Assembly: GCA_946480995.1 (NCBI GenBank)
Contig: CAMLMF010000136.1
Location: 1-6,809, forward strand
Source: an uncultured Bdellovibrio sp.
Lineage (GTDB): Bacteria > Bdellovibrionota > Bdellovibrionia > Bdellovibrionales > Bdellovibrionaceae
Length of the DNA: 6,809 bases
Reading direction: 5' to 3'
Made by a program: the position numbers and the translations under genes
In this document: piece after piece, positions 1 to 5,268 of the stretch
How the letters are laid out: the number at the start of each line of letters is the position of its first letter
How positions within the stretch are numbered: position 1 is the first letter of the stretch
Notes under the pieces: model-generated
The model's input: the letters and a program-made list of their open reading frames with translations, nothing else
The model's database searches: none
Told to the model about the DNA's origin: nothing

Positions 1-915
1 GGGGGCGAGTTGCGTAATCGCACCGAAGGAAATGAACAAACGATCTATCGCGAAAACGGCATCGATTATAAATTGCGAGTGCGTTTTGAAGAAACCTTCC
101 GTGATTTAAGAACGCAGTTTGCGACGACGTTTGTGCCGAATGCAAACTTCAATATGATTCCATTGTCGCGTATTGCAAAAGGCGAAGAGACGTCGGGCTA
201 TTCGCAAATCAATCGTCAGAACAAGGGACGTTATATCCGCATCTCTGGAAACTTAGCAAAGGGCGGAGCTTTAGGAACTATTTCGAGCGAGATCGAAAAG
301 ATCATCAAAACCGAGTTGCCACCGCCGCCGGGAATTGAATATAAATTCCAAGGTCAGGCCGATGACTTTAAAGAGTTGATCGAAAACATGCTTTTGGCGA
401 TTTTCCTGGGTGTCGTATTTATTTATCTGGTCTTGGCAAGCTTGTACGAAAGCTTTATCACGCCATTTTCGATCTTACTGGCGTTGCCATTGGCGATGAC
501 AGGAGCCTTTTTGGGTCTTTTGATCTTTGGCAAGACCATCGATATCTTCTCTCTCATCGGTATTGTTCTGTTGTTGGGGGTTGTGGCGAAGAATTCCATC
601 TTGCTGGTGGATTACACCAATCAGTTAATCCACGAAGGGCTTGAACGAAATGCGGCGCTTGTGAAGGCGGGACGAACGCGTCTTCGTCCGATCTTGATGA
701 CCTCGTTGGCGTTGATCGCCGGGATGATCCCGATTGCGATCGGTCTGAATGAAGCTTCTGCGATGCGTACATCCATGGGGGTTGCAATCATCGGAGGTCT
801 GGTCAGTTCGACGTTGCTAACTCTTTTGATCGTGCCAGCAGCTTTTGGATTTATTGAAGACTTTAAAATGTGGCTTCGCGCGAAGTTGGCGAAGCTCGCA
901 GGTTATCAAGGTTAA
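1..915 (+). CDS. RND (HAE1/AcrB-type) efflux transporter, inner-membrane subunit, C-terminal fragment
   Basis: This is the 3' part of a proton-driven inner-membrane pump subunit of the resistance-nodulation-division superfamily, which works with a periplasmic adaptor and an outer-membrane channel. The reading frame is open from base 1, so the gene starts upstream; the TTG at 10 is internal. About 304 of the usual 1,000-1,050 residues are present. Fragment residues 1-125 are the end of the second periplasmic porter region, including a QINRQN segment typical of HAE1 pumps. Five hydrophobic helices follow (about 127-148, 152-176, 179-203, 230-248, 259-283), matching TM8-TM12 of AcrB. The AKNSILLVDY segment carries the lysine equivalent to AcrB K940 (fragment K197). 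RLRPILMTS carries equivalents of AcrB R971 and T978, which belong to the proton relay. The partner aspartates of TM4 lie outside the window. The family is certain; the substrate cannot be read. The stop overlaps the convergent selO stop. Confidence 0.95.
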   Translation, partial: GGELRNRTEGNEQTIYRENGIDYKLRVRFEETFRDLRTQFATTFVPNANFNMIPLSRIAKGEETSGYSQINRQNKGRYIRISGNLAKGGALGTISSEIEKIIKTELPPPPGIEYKFQGQADDFKELIENMLLAIFLGVVFIYLVLASLYESFITPFSILLALPLAMTGAFLGLLIFGKTIDIFSLIGIVLLLGVVAKNSILLVDYTNQLIHEGLERNAALVKAGRTRLRPILMTSLALIAGMIPIAIGLNEASAMRTSMGVAIIGGLVSSTLLTLLIVPAAFGFIEDFKMWLRAKLAKLAGYQG

Positions 916-2327
916 TTGTACACTCCACGGAAGCTGCGGATTTCTGCAAGCTTCCGTTCAAAGGCGGCCCAGTCATCTTTTTCTGCGATGGGCTGCCATA
1001 ACGATTCCAATTCATCAATAATCAAAGCGCAGGCTTTACTTTGTTGAAAGTACGGGTGTTGTGCACGGGTTTCATCTGCGATTTCAAAACACTCTAAAGT
1101 GGATTTTAATTTAGCGAAGGATTCTTTTTGATAGGAGTCCCGCAGCGGGGAACGCTGTAAGCGCTTGTCATTAAAGCCTGCATTCAGATCAAAGAATGTT
1201 TGTTCAAACGGAACTTTTTCTGCCGTCATATAATTGAACAAATCAGCGACTAGATCTGCGTTCAATGCTTGGATCGCCGCGGGCTCTTGTAAGGGGTTGT
1301 GCAAGTTCAGACGCTTTAATAAACGTTGATGGACCTCAAAGGAAAAATCATCACTGAACTCTTCCAGCAGCTCGGTGACAGGTAAATCTGGATACGCAAC
1401 AGAGAGGGCGGCACCTAGTTGGTGTAAGTTCCACAAGACACTGTAAGGCTGTCGGCCAAAACAATACAAACCATTGCGATCAAAATAAGCGGCCGTGAAT
1501 TGCGGATCGTAAGTGGGCAGAAAGCGGTAGGGGCCGTAATCAAAACTTTCGCCGGTGATATTCATATTGTCGGTATTCAGAACTCCATGCGCAAAGCCCG
1601 CCATCATCCAGGCCGCGGCAAGGGCTGCTGTTTTCTGTGAAACAGCTTGTAGGAAGCGTCCGGCTTGTTCTGCGCCCTCTAAGTGGGACAACTCGGGATA
1701 AAAATGGCGCACACAATAGCTGATTAATTTTTTAATATTTTCTGGCTGCTTTAAAAATGCCAAACGTTGGAAAGTTCCGAAACGCACGTGACTGTGATTT
1801 AAGCGCACTAAAACTCCCGCCCGGGTCGGCGAAGGTTCGTCATGGCGCTCAAGGCTTTCGCCGGTTTCAAATACTGAAAAGGTGCGGCTGGTGGGAACGC
1901 CGTAAGATTCTAAAAGTTCGGTGGCTAAAATTTCGCGAAAGGCACCTTTCAAGGTTAAACGTCCGTCACCGCTGCGGGACCACGGGGTGCGGCCGCTGCC
2001 CTTGGTGCCTAAATCCAAAAGTCTTTGTGCCGTTTGAAACTGCGCGAACAAAAAGCCACGGCCATCGCCCAAATCAGGGTTATAGGACTGAAACTGGTGA
2101 CCATGGTAGCGCAAGGCCAAGGGTGTTTTTACATTGTCTGGTAAGGCTTTAAAGCGGCAGAAGTGCTCTTCCCAGGCTTCATCCGTTAAATGCTCTAGAC
2201 CCACCTCTTGCGCGGCAGTTTGGTTGCGATAGCGCAGAATCGCTTGTGGGAACTGTGCCGGCAGAACTTCATCATAGAAGTCTGAACCGAGCTCATAAAT
2301 TGCTGTAGAGGGCGTTGCATTCGACAT
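912..2327 (-). CDS. selO: SelO/YdiU family protein adenylyltransferase (pseudokinase AMPylator)
   Basis: SelO proteins have a kinase-like fold with inverted ATP binding and transfer AMP from ATP to Ser, Thr or Tyr hydroxyls of protein substrates. They are linked to oxidative stress and glutaredoxin modification. At 471 residues this is full length (E. coli about 478). Visible motifs are GHQFQSYNPDLGDGRG (76-91); GTKGSGRTPWSRSGDGR (107-123), with K109 as the ATP-contacting lysine; E132 of the FRE segment; LVRLNHSHVRFG (173-184); and HGVLNTDN...FDYG (247-265), with catalytic D253/N254 and metal-binding D263. The K109-E132 spacing of 23 equals that of the studied Pseudomonas enzyme as I remember it. 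The ATG at 2327 is fixed: an in-frame TGA lies 15 nt upstream of it and the next Met is residue 241. No Shine-Dalgarno is visible. The C terminus (RGVYN) lacks the Cys/Sec seen in classical SelO. The gene is convergent with the RND pump and divergent from the merC-like gene. Confidence 0.94.
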   Translation of the reverse strand: MSNATPSTAIYELGSDFYDEVLPAQFPQAILRYRNQTAAQEVGLEHLTDEAWEEHFCRFKALPDNVKTPLALRYHGHQFQSYNPDLGDGRGFLFAQFQTAQRLLDLGTKGSGRTPWSRSGDGRLTLKGAFREILATELLESYGVPTSRTFSVFETGESLERHDEPSPTRAGVLVRLNHSHVRFGTFQRLAFLKQPENIKKLISYCVRHFYPELSHLEGAEQAGRFLQAVSQKTAALAAAWMMAGFAHGVLNTDNMNITGESFDYGPYRFLPTYDPQFTAAYFDRNGLYCFGRQPYSVLWNLHQLGAALSVAYPDLPVTELLEEFSDDFSFEVHQRLLKRLNLHNPLQEPAAIQALNADLVADLFNYMTAEKVPFEQTFFDLNAGFNDKRLQRSPLRDSYQKESFAKLKSTLECFEIADETRAQHPYFQQSKACALIIDELESLWQPIAEKDDWAAFERKLAEIRSFRGVYN

Positions 2328-2345
2328 AAGGTTTATATGCGGTCA
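2328..2345 (-). promoter_or_regulatory. selO start region: no Shine-Dalgarno, TATAAA box next to the ATG
   Basis: On the minus strand the bases just before the selO ATG read CATATAAACCTT and contain no AGGAG-like sequence. A TATAAA hexamer (plus-strand TTTATA at 2332-2337) ends only four bases before the ATG. If it is a -10 box, transcription would start at or within the start codon and the mRNA would be leaderless. TTGGCG and TTGCGT lie upstream as candidate -35 boxes, with off-length spacers of 13 and 19 bp. An in-frame TGA (complement of 2343-2345) rules out an upstream start. This is inference from spacing alone. Confidence 0.3.
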
Positions 2346-2381
2346 TCTGTCGCCAAACGCAAGCACATCATCCAAGTCTAG

Positions 2382-2410
2382 TTGACAATTACTTGCATTT
2401 AGTTCAAAAC
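2382..2410 (+). promoter_or_regulatory. Candidate sigma70 promoter of the merC-like gene
   Basis: A perfect -35 consensus, TTGACA, lies at 2382-2387. The best -10 at a 17-bp spacer is CAAAAC (2405-2410), only a 3/6 match, so either the -10 is poor or an activator is needed. Transcription would begin near 2416 and give a leader of about 16 nt before the start codon at 2432, with room for the ribosome site at 2421. The promoter overlaps the alternative TTG start at 2393, which argues against that start. Confidence 0.35.
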
Positions 2411-2420
2411 CAAGATTCTA

Positions 2421-2427
2421 AAGGCGG
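2421..2427 (+). promoter_or_regulatory. Ribosome binding site that sets the merC-like start
   Basis: AAGGCGG lies just before the ATG at 2432, with AAGG ending seven bases upstream of it. The earlier in-frame TTG at 2393 has no such site and falls inside the candidate promoter. The extra 13 residues it would add (MHLVQNQDSKGGS) do not look like MerC family sequence. Confidence 0.6.
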
Positions 2428-2431
2428 TAGC

Positions 2432-2863
2432 ATGGATTCCACTTGTTGTGATGTAGATCACTCTAAACACGAAGTTTTCGAAGAAACGACAGATCGTTGG
2501 GACAAGCTGGGGATTTTTCTTTCAAGTCTTTGCGCCATCCATTGTTTGGTGACACCTCTTTTGGTTTTAGCTCTGCCCGTGATGGGGGAGTTTTTCGAGC
2601 AAGAGTGGGTGCATTTAACGATGGCTCTTTTTGTCGTGCCTGTGGGCTTTTTTGCCTTTTGGTCTGGCTACAAACATCATCACCAAAGCAAAGTTTTCGC
2701 CTTGGGCGTTTTGGGACTTGCGATGGTCGGCGGAGCTTCTTTGATGCCGCACGAGTGGGTTGAATTTTATGGCCACGATATGGTCACAATCATTGGCAGT
2801 TTCTGCTTAATTACTGCGCATATTTTAAATCGTCGCGCCTGTCTTTGTCATAAGCACGCATAA
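2432..2863 (+). CDS. MerC-domain integral membrane protein
   Basis: This is a small (143-residue) inner-membrane protein of the MerC family. In mercury-resistance operons MerC carries Hg(II) inward. Stand-alone chromosomal relatives are usually thought to act in metal handling, but their substrate is not established. The diagnostic segment SSLCAIHCLVTPLL (31-44) puts the paired cysteines C34 and C38 at the first membrane helix. Four hydrophobic segments are visible at about 26-48, 59-79, 87-104 and 117-134. The N terminus carries CC (5-6) and two His, the cytoplasmic-type loop has HHH (82-84), and the C terminus ends RRACLCHKHA (C137, C139, H140, H142). All are plausible soft-metal or zinc ligands. 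No merR, merT, merP or merA lies beside it, so mercury resistance should not be assumed. The start is chosen from the ribosome site at 2421; a longer 156-residue form from TTG 2393 is possible but unlikely. Confidence 0.85.
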   Translation: MDSTCCDVDHSKHEVFEETTDRWDKLGIFLSSLCAIHCLVTPLLVLALPVMGEFFEQEWVHLTMALFVVPVGFFAFWSGYKHHHQSKVFALGVLGLAMVGGASLMPHEWVEFYGHDMVTIIGSFCLITAHILNRRACLCHKHA

Positions 2864-2899
2864 GAAAATAAGGTCATTTTCATTCGAGAAACAGTCCAG

Positions 2900-2938
2900 C
2901 GAGCGCAACAAATAGTGGCGCTCGGTGCGATATTTTTT
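2900..2938 (+). terminator. Possible rho-independent terminator of the merC-like gene
   Basis: CGAGCGC (2900-2906) can pair with GCGCTCG (2918-2924), giving a 7-bp GC-rich stem with an 11-nt loop. A run of six T lies at 2933-2938. The T-run is eight bases past the stem instead of directly after it, so this is a weak match to the standard design. It lies 36 bp after the merC-like stop codon, where a terminator would be expected. Confidence 0.4.
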
Positions 2939-2971
2939 GCGACTTTTGGCAGAAAATTTCGGGTGTTGTGA

Positions 2972-2987
2972 GTTTTCAATTGAAAAC
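2972..2987. repeat. 16-bp perfect palindrome upstream of the HiPIP gene (candidate operator)
   Basis: GTTTTCAATTGAAAAC reads the same on both strands with no spacer. It overlaps the best candidate -35 box for the HiPIP gene (TTGAAA, 2980-2985). Symmetry plus position suggests a binding site for a dimeric regulator that would block RNA polymerase. I do not recognise the motif as that of a named regulator. Confidence 0.5.
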
Positions 2988-3007
2988 CAAATGAAAGCCA
3001 ATAGTAT
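2980..3007 (+). promoter_or_regulatory. Candidate promoter of the HiPIP gene
   Basis: TTGAAA at 2980-2985 matches the -35 consensus at 5 of 6 positions. TAGTAT at 3002-3007 matches the -10 at 4 of 6, with a 16-bp spacer. Transcription would start near 3014 and give a leader of about 27 nt that includes the strong ribosome site at 3031. The -35 lies in the right half of the 2972-2987 palindrome. Confidence 0.45.
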
Positions 3008-3030
3008 TGGGAACTGACAACATACTCTGT

Positions 3031-3035
3031 GGAGG
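3031..3035 (+). promoter_or_regulatory. Ribosome binding site that sets a GTG start for the HiPIP gene
   Basis: GGAGG at 3031-3035 lies five bases before GTG 3041, an ideal spacing. An in-frame GTG at 3029 overlaps this site and cannot be the start it serves. ATG 3053 is 17 bases away, which is too far. GTG 3041 is therefore preferred. Confidence 0.75.
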
Positions 3036-3040
3036 CAACA

Positions 3041-3415
3041 GTGAACAATAATATGAATCGTCGTGGTTTCTTTTCTTTCGTGGCAAAAACAGCGGGTATC
3101 GCGGTCGTAGCGCCCACTGTTTTAACAGCTGTATTTTCAAATTCTGCATTGGCGCAAAAAAAGCGTGGTGGAGATGCTCCAGCAGCCGGTGGCGGTATGC
3201 CGATGGTTGATCCTAACGACACAGTTGCAAAAGCTGTGAAGTACGTTGAGGATGCTGCAAAAGCGCCTGATGCAAAAGGCAATCATTGTTCTACTTGTGG
3301 TTTCTATGCAAAAAAAGAAACTCGCAATGGTAAAGAAGCCGGAACTTGCACAATCTTCGCTGGTAAACTTGTTTACGGCCCAGGTTGGTGCGCATCTTGG
3401 AATAAAAAAGCGTAA
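3041..3415 (+). CDS. hip: High-potential iron-sulfur protein (HiPIP), Tat-exported
   Basis: HiPIPs are small periplasmic electron carriers with one [4Fe-4S] cluster cycling between +2 and +3; they accept electrons from the bc1 complex or a similar donor. From GTG 3041 the precursor has 124 residues. The N terminus NRRGFFSF holds the twin arginines (R7, R8). A hydrophobic stretch follows, and SNSALA gives a likely cleavage after A38, leaving a mature chain of about 86 residues. An Ala/Gly/Pro-rich linker (about 43-56) comes next. The cluster ligands are C83, C86, C103 and C117 (C-x2-C-x16-C-x13-C). The closing part, FAGKLVYGPGWCASW, matches the HiPIP signature of an aromatic-rich GKLV...GWC region. 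Tat export fits a protein that folds around its cluster before transport. The gene has its own promoter region and a strong terminator, so it is probably monocistronic. Its redox partners are not in the window. Confidence 0.93.
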   Translation: MNNNMNRRGFFSFVAKTAGIAVVAPTVLTAVFSNSALAQKKRGGDAPAAGGGMPMVDPNDTVAKAVKYVEDAAKAPDAKGNHCSTCGFYAKKETRNGKEAGTCTIFAGKLVYGPGWCASWNKKA

Positions 3416-3439
3416 GCTTTTTCTTTTCAATAAAGCAAA

Positions 3440-3473
3440 AAAAAGCCCGCAACCTTTATGGTGCGGGCTTTTT
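3440..3473. terminator. Bidirectional rho-independent terminator between hip and fadD
   Basis: A 12-bp stem pairs AAAAAGCCCGCA (3440-3451) with TGCGGGCTTTTT (3462-3473) around a 10-nt loop. The plus strand has its T-tract at 3469-3473 for the HiPIP gene. The A-run at 3437-3444 becomes eight T on the minus strand and serves fadD, whose stop is at 3493-3495. The element lies 24 bp after the HiPIP stop and 19 bp after the fadD stop. Confidence 0.9.
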
Positions 3474-3492
3474 AGTTTTGGAATCTACAAAA

Positions 3493-5157
3493 TTACTTAG
3501 CAGTGTCGCGCAAAGCACGGCGCAGGATTTTTCCGACGTTCGTTTTTGGCAACTCTGTGCGGAATTCTACCAGGCGCGGAACTTTGTAATTCGTCAAAGT
3601 TTTACGGGCATGGGCGATGACTTCTTCGGCAGTGAGCGATGGATCTTTTTTCACCACCACAGCTTTAACAATTTCACCTGAGTGTTCGTCCGCCACGCCA
3701 ATGGCCGCGACTTCCAAAACTCCCGGGTGGGAGACAATTGCTTCTTCGACTTCGTTTGGATAAACGTTAAAGCCTGAAACTAAGATCATGTCTTTTTTGC
3801 GATCCACGATTCTGAAGAAACCATCTGGTGCGACCGTTGCGATGTCGCCTGTTTTTAGCCATCCGTCTTTAAGAACCAACGCTGTCTCTTCAGGTTTTTC
3901 CCAGTAACCCGCCATAACTTGTGGGCCTTTGCAAAGCAGTTCTCCAGGTTCACCCATTGGAACTTCGTTGCCATCATCATCGACTAGCTTAACATCCGTA
4001 TTTGGGAATGGCATACCAATAGTGCCCACTTGATCTGTGCCATCCACCGGGTTGCAAGAGACAACCGGTGAAGCCTCTGTCAGGCCGTAACCTTCAACGA
4101 TGACTGTTTTTGTTAGGCTCATCCATTTTTCCGAAACAGCTTTTTGCAAAGTCATGGCTCCGGCTACGCTGATTTTAAGTTTTTTAAAATCAATCGTTAC
4201 GAACTCGGGGTTGTTCATCAAAGCATTGAATAAAGTATTTACGCCGGCCAAAACTGTGAAAGGAGTTTTCTTAAGCTCCTTGATAAACCCAGGAATATCA
4301 CGCGGGTTGGTGATCAAAACATTTTCCGCGCCATAACGTAAAAGACCAAAGCAGTTCAAAGTTAAAGCGAAGATGTGATACAAAGGCAAAGCTGCCACAG
4401 CAACTTCTTTGCCTTCCACGAACTTTGGCAACATCCATTCACGAATTTGTACGACGTTGGCTAAAACGTTGCGGTGAAGAAGCATAGCACCTTTTGCCAC
4501 ACCCGTTGTGCCCCCTGTGTATTGCAAGAAAGCGATGTCTTCTTGAGTAGTCGGGATGTGGGCTGAAGGCTTCATCGCGCCGATTTCTAGGGCCTGACGG
4601 AAGCTGTAAGCCTGTGGGATGTGATAAGCCGGAACCATTTTCTTAATGTACTTAACCACAGAATTAACCAAGATTCTTTTCGGTGTTGGGAAAAGATCGC
4701 CGATTTCAGTGATGACAATACTTTCAATTTTCGTGTCTTTAAGGATTGTTTGTAAAAGGTGGGCATAGTTCGCCAAGATGACAATTGCTTTTGCGCCAGA
4801 GTCCTTGAACTGATACTGCATTTCTTTTGCCGTGTAGAGTGGATTGGTATTCACGATGATAAGGCCCGAGCGCAGAGCTGCAAATGCGATAATCGGGAAC
4901 TGCAATACGTTCGGCATTTGAATCGCAATACGATCGCCCTTTTTTAGTTTCAGTTCATTTTGCAAGAACGACGCGAACTGATCTACGCGACGATCTAATT
5001 CGTTGAATGTTAGGCTGACTCCCATATTGGTGAAGGCTTTTTTATCGCCAAACATTTTGATCGATTCTTCGTAAATCGCATAAAGGGAAGAATATTTAGA
5101 AAGATCCACCTCTGGGGACACCCCTTTTGGATAGTTCTTGAGCCAAATTTTTTCCAT
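3493..5157 (-). CDS. fadD: Long-chain fatty-acid--CoA ligase (acyl-CoA synthetase)
   Basis: This enzyme activates long-chain fatty acids with ATP and CoA to acyl-CoA through an acyl-AMP intermediate. It is the entry step to beta-oxidation and usually sits at the cytoplasmic face of the membrane. At 554 residues it is full length (E. coli FadD 561), and its N terminus (MEKIWLKNYPKGV) closely resembles FadD. ANL-superfamily motifs are in order: P-loop YTGGTTGVAKGA (213-224); GYGLTEASP (356-364); GWLKTGD (432-438), whose Asp binds the AMP ribose; the hinge and fatty-acyl signature DRKKDMILVSGFNVYPNE (452-469); and LPKTNVGKILRR (536-547), with catalytic K543. The start is supported by a perfect AGGAGG five bases upstream. 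It stands alone, divergent from the lipoprotein gene and ending at a shared terminator. No beta-oxidation partner genes are nearby. A medium-chain preference or a lipid-remodelling role cannot be excluded. Confidence 0.94.
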   Translation of the reverse strand: MEKIWLKNYPKGVSPEVDLSKYSSLYAIYEESIKMFGDKKAFTNMGVSLTFNELDRRVDQFASFLQNELKLKKGDRIAIQMPNVLQFPIIAFAALRSGLIIVNTNPLYTAKEMQYQFKDSGAKAIVILANYAHLLQTILKDTKIESIVITEIGDLFPTPKRILVNSVVKYIKKMVPAYHIPQAYSFRQALEIGAMKPSAHIPTTQEDIAFLQYTGGTTGVAKGAMLLHRNVLANVVQIREWMLPKFVEGKEVAVAALPLYHIFALTLNCFGLLRYGAENVLITNPRDIPGFIKELKKTPFTVLAGVNTLFNALMNNPEFVTIDFKKLKISVAGAMTLQKAVSEKWMSLTKTVIVEGYGLTEASPVVSCNPVDGTDQVGTIGMPFPNTDVKLVDDDGNEVPMGEPGELLCKGPQVMAGYWEKPEETALVLKDGWLKTGDIATVAPDGFFRIVDRKKDMILVSGFNVYPNEVEEAIVSHPGVLEVAAIGVADEHSGEIVKAVVVKKDPSLTAEEVIAHARKTLTNYKVPRLVEFRTELPKTNVGKILRRALRDTAK

Positions 5158-5162
5158 ATTCT

Positions 5163-5168
5163 CCTCCT
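5163..5168 (-). promoter_or_regulatory. fadD Shine-Dalgarno
   Basis: The minus strand reads AGGAGG, five bases before the ATG whose A is at 5157. It is a full match to the 16S anti-Shine-Dalgarno and implies efficient translation. It contrasts with selO and the lipoprotein gene, which have no good site. Confidence 0.85.
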
Positions 5169-5268
5169 GGTTGAGATGTCGTTTTGTATGTCTGAAGTTT
5201 AGAGTAAAGATTCAAGGCGGGTAAAGTAAATTCTTGTTTTCACTTGTTGAATTTGCCAGACTCTAGGA

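Noticed and set aside
10..12. TTG 10 as the start of the RND protein
   Set aside because: The frame is open upstream to base 1 and the sequence corresponds to the middle of the second half of an RND pump, so this codon is internal.
2393..2431. TTG start at 2393 extending the merC-like protein by 13 residues
   Set aside because: It lies inside the candidate promoter, has no ribosome site, and the added residues do not look like MerC sequence. ATG 2432 has a good site at 2421.
2341..2431. Zur or MerR operator upstream of the merC-like gene
   Set aside because: No dyad resembling a Zur box and no MerR-type 19-bp spacer dyad could be found by eye.
3029..3040. GTG 3029 as the HiPIP start
   Set aside because: It overlaps the GGAGG ribosome site at 3031-3035, which is ideally placed for GTG 3041.
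2848..3282. Long antisense open frame across the merC-hip intergenic region and the hip gene
   Set aside because: Composition is that of a shadow of the hip coding frame, there is no ribosome site, and it conflicts with a well-supported gene on the other strand.
5198..5268. Paired GTAAAG (5204, 5221) and CTTGTT (5233, 5243) repeats between fadD and the lipoprotein gene as operators
   Set aside because: Six-base direct repeats in an AT-rich 111-bp region are expected by chance. I could not find a convincing promoter for either gene or a FadR-like palindrome there.
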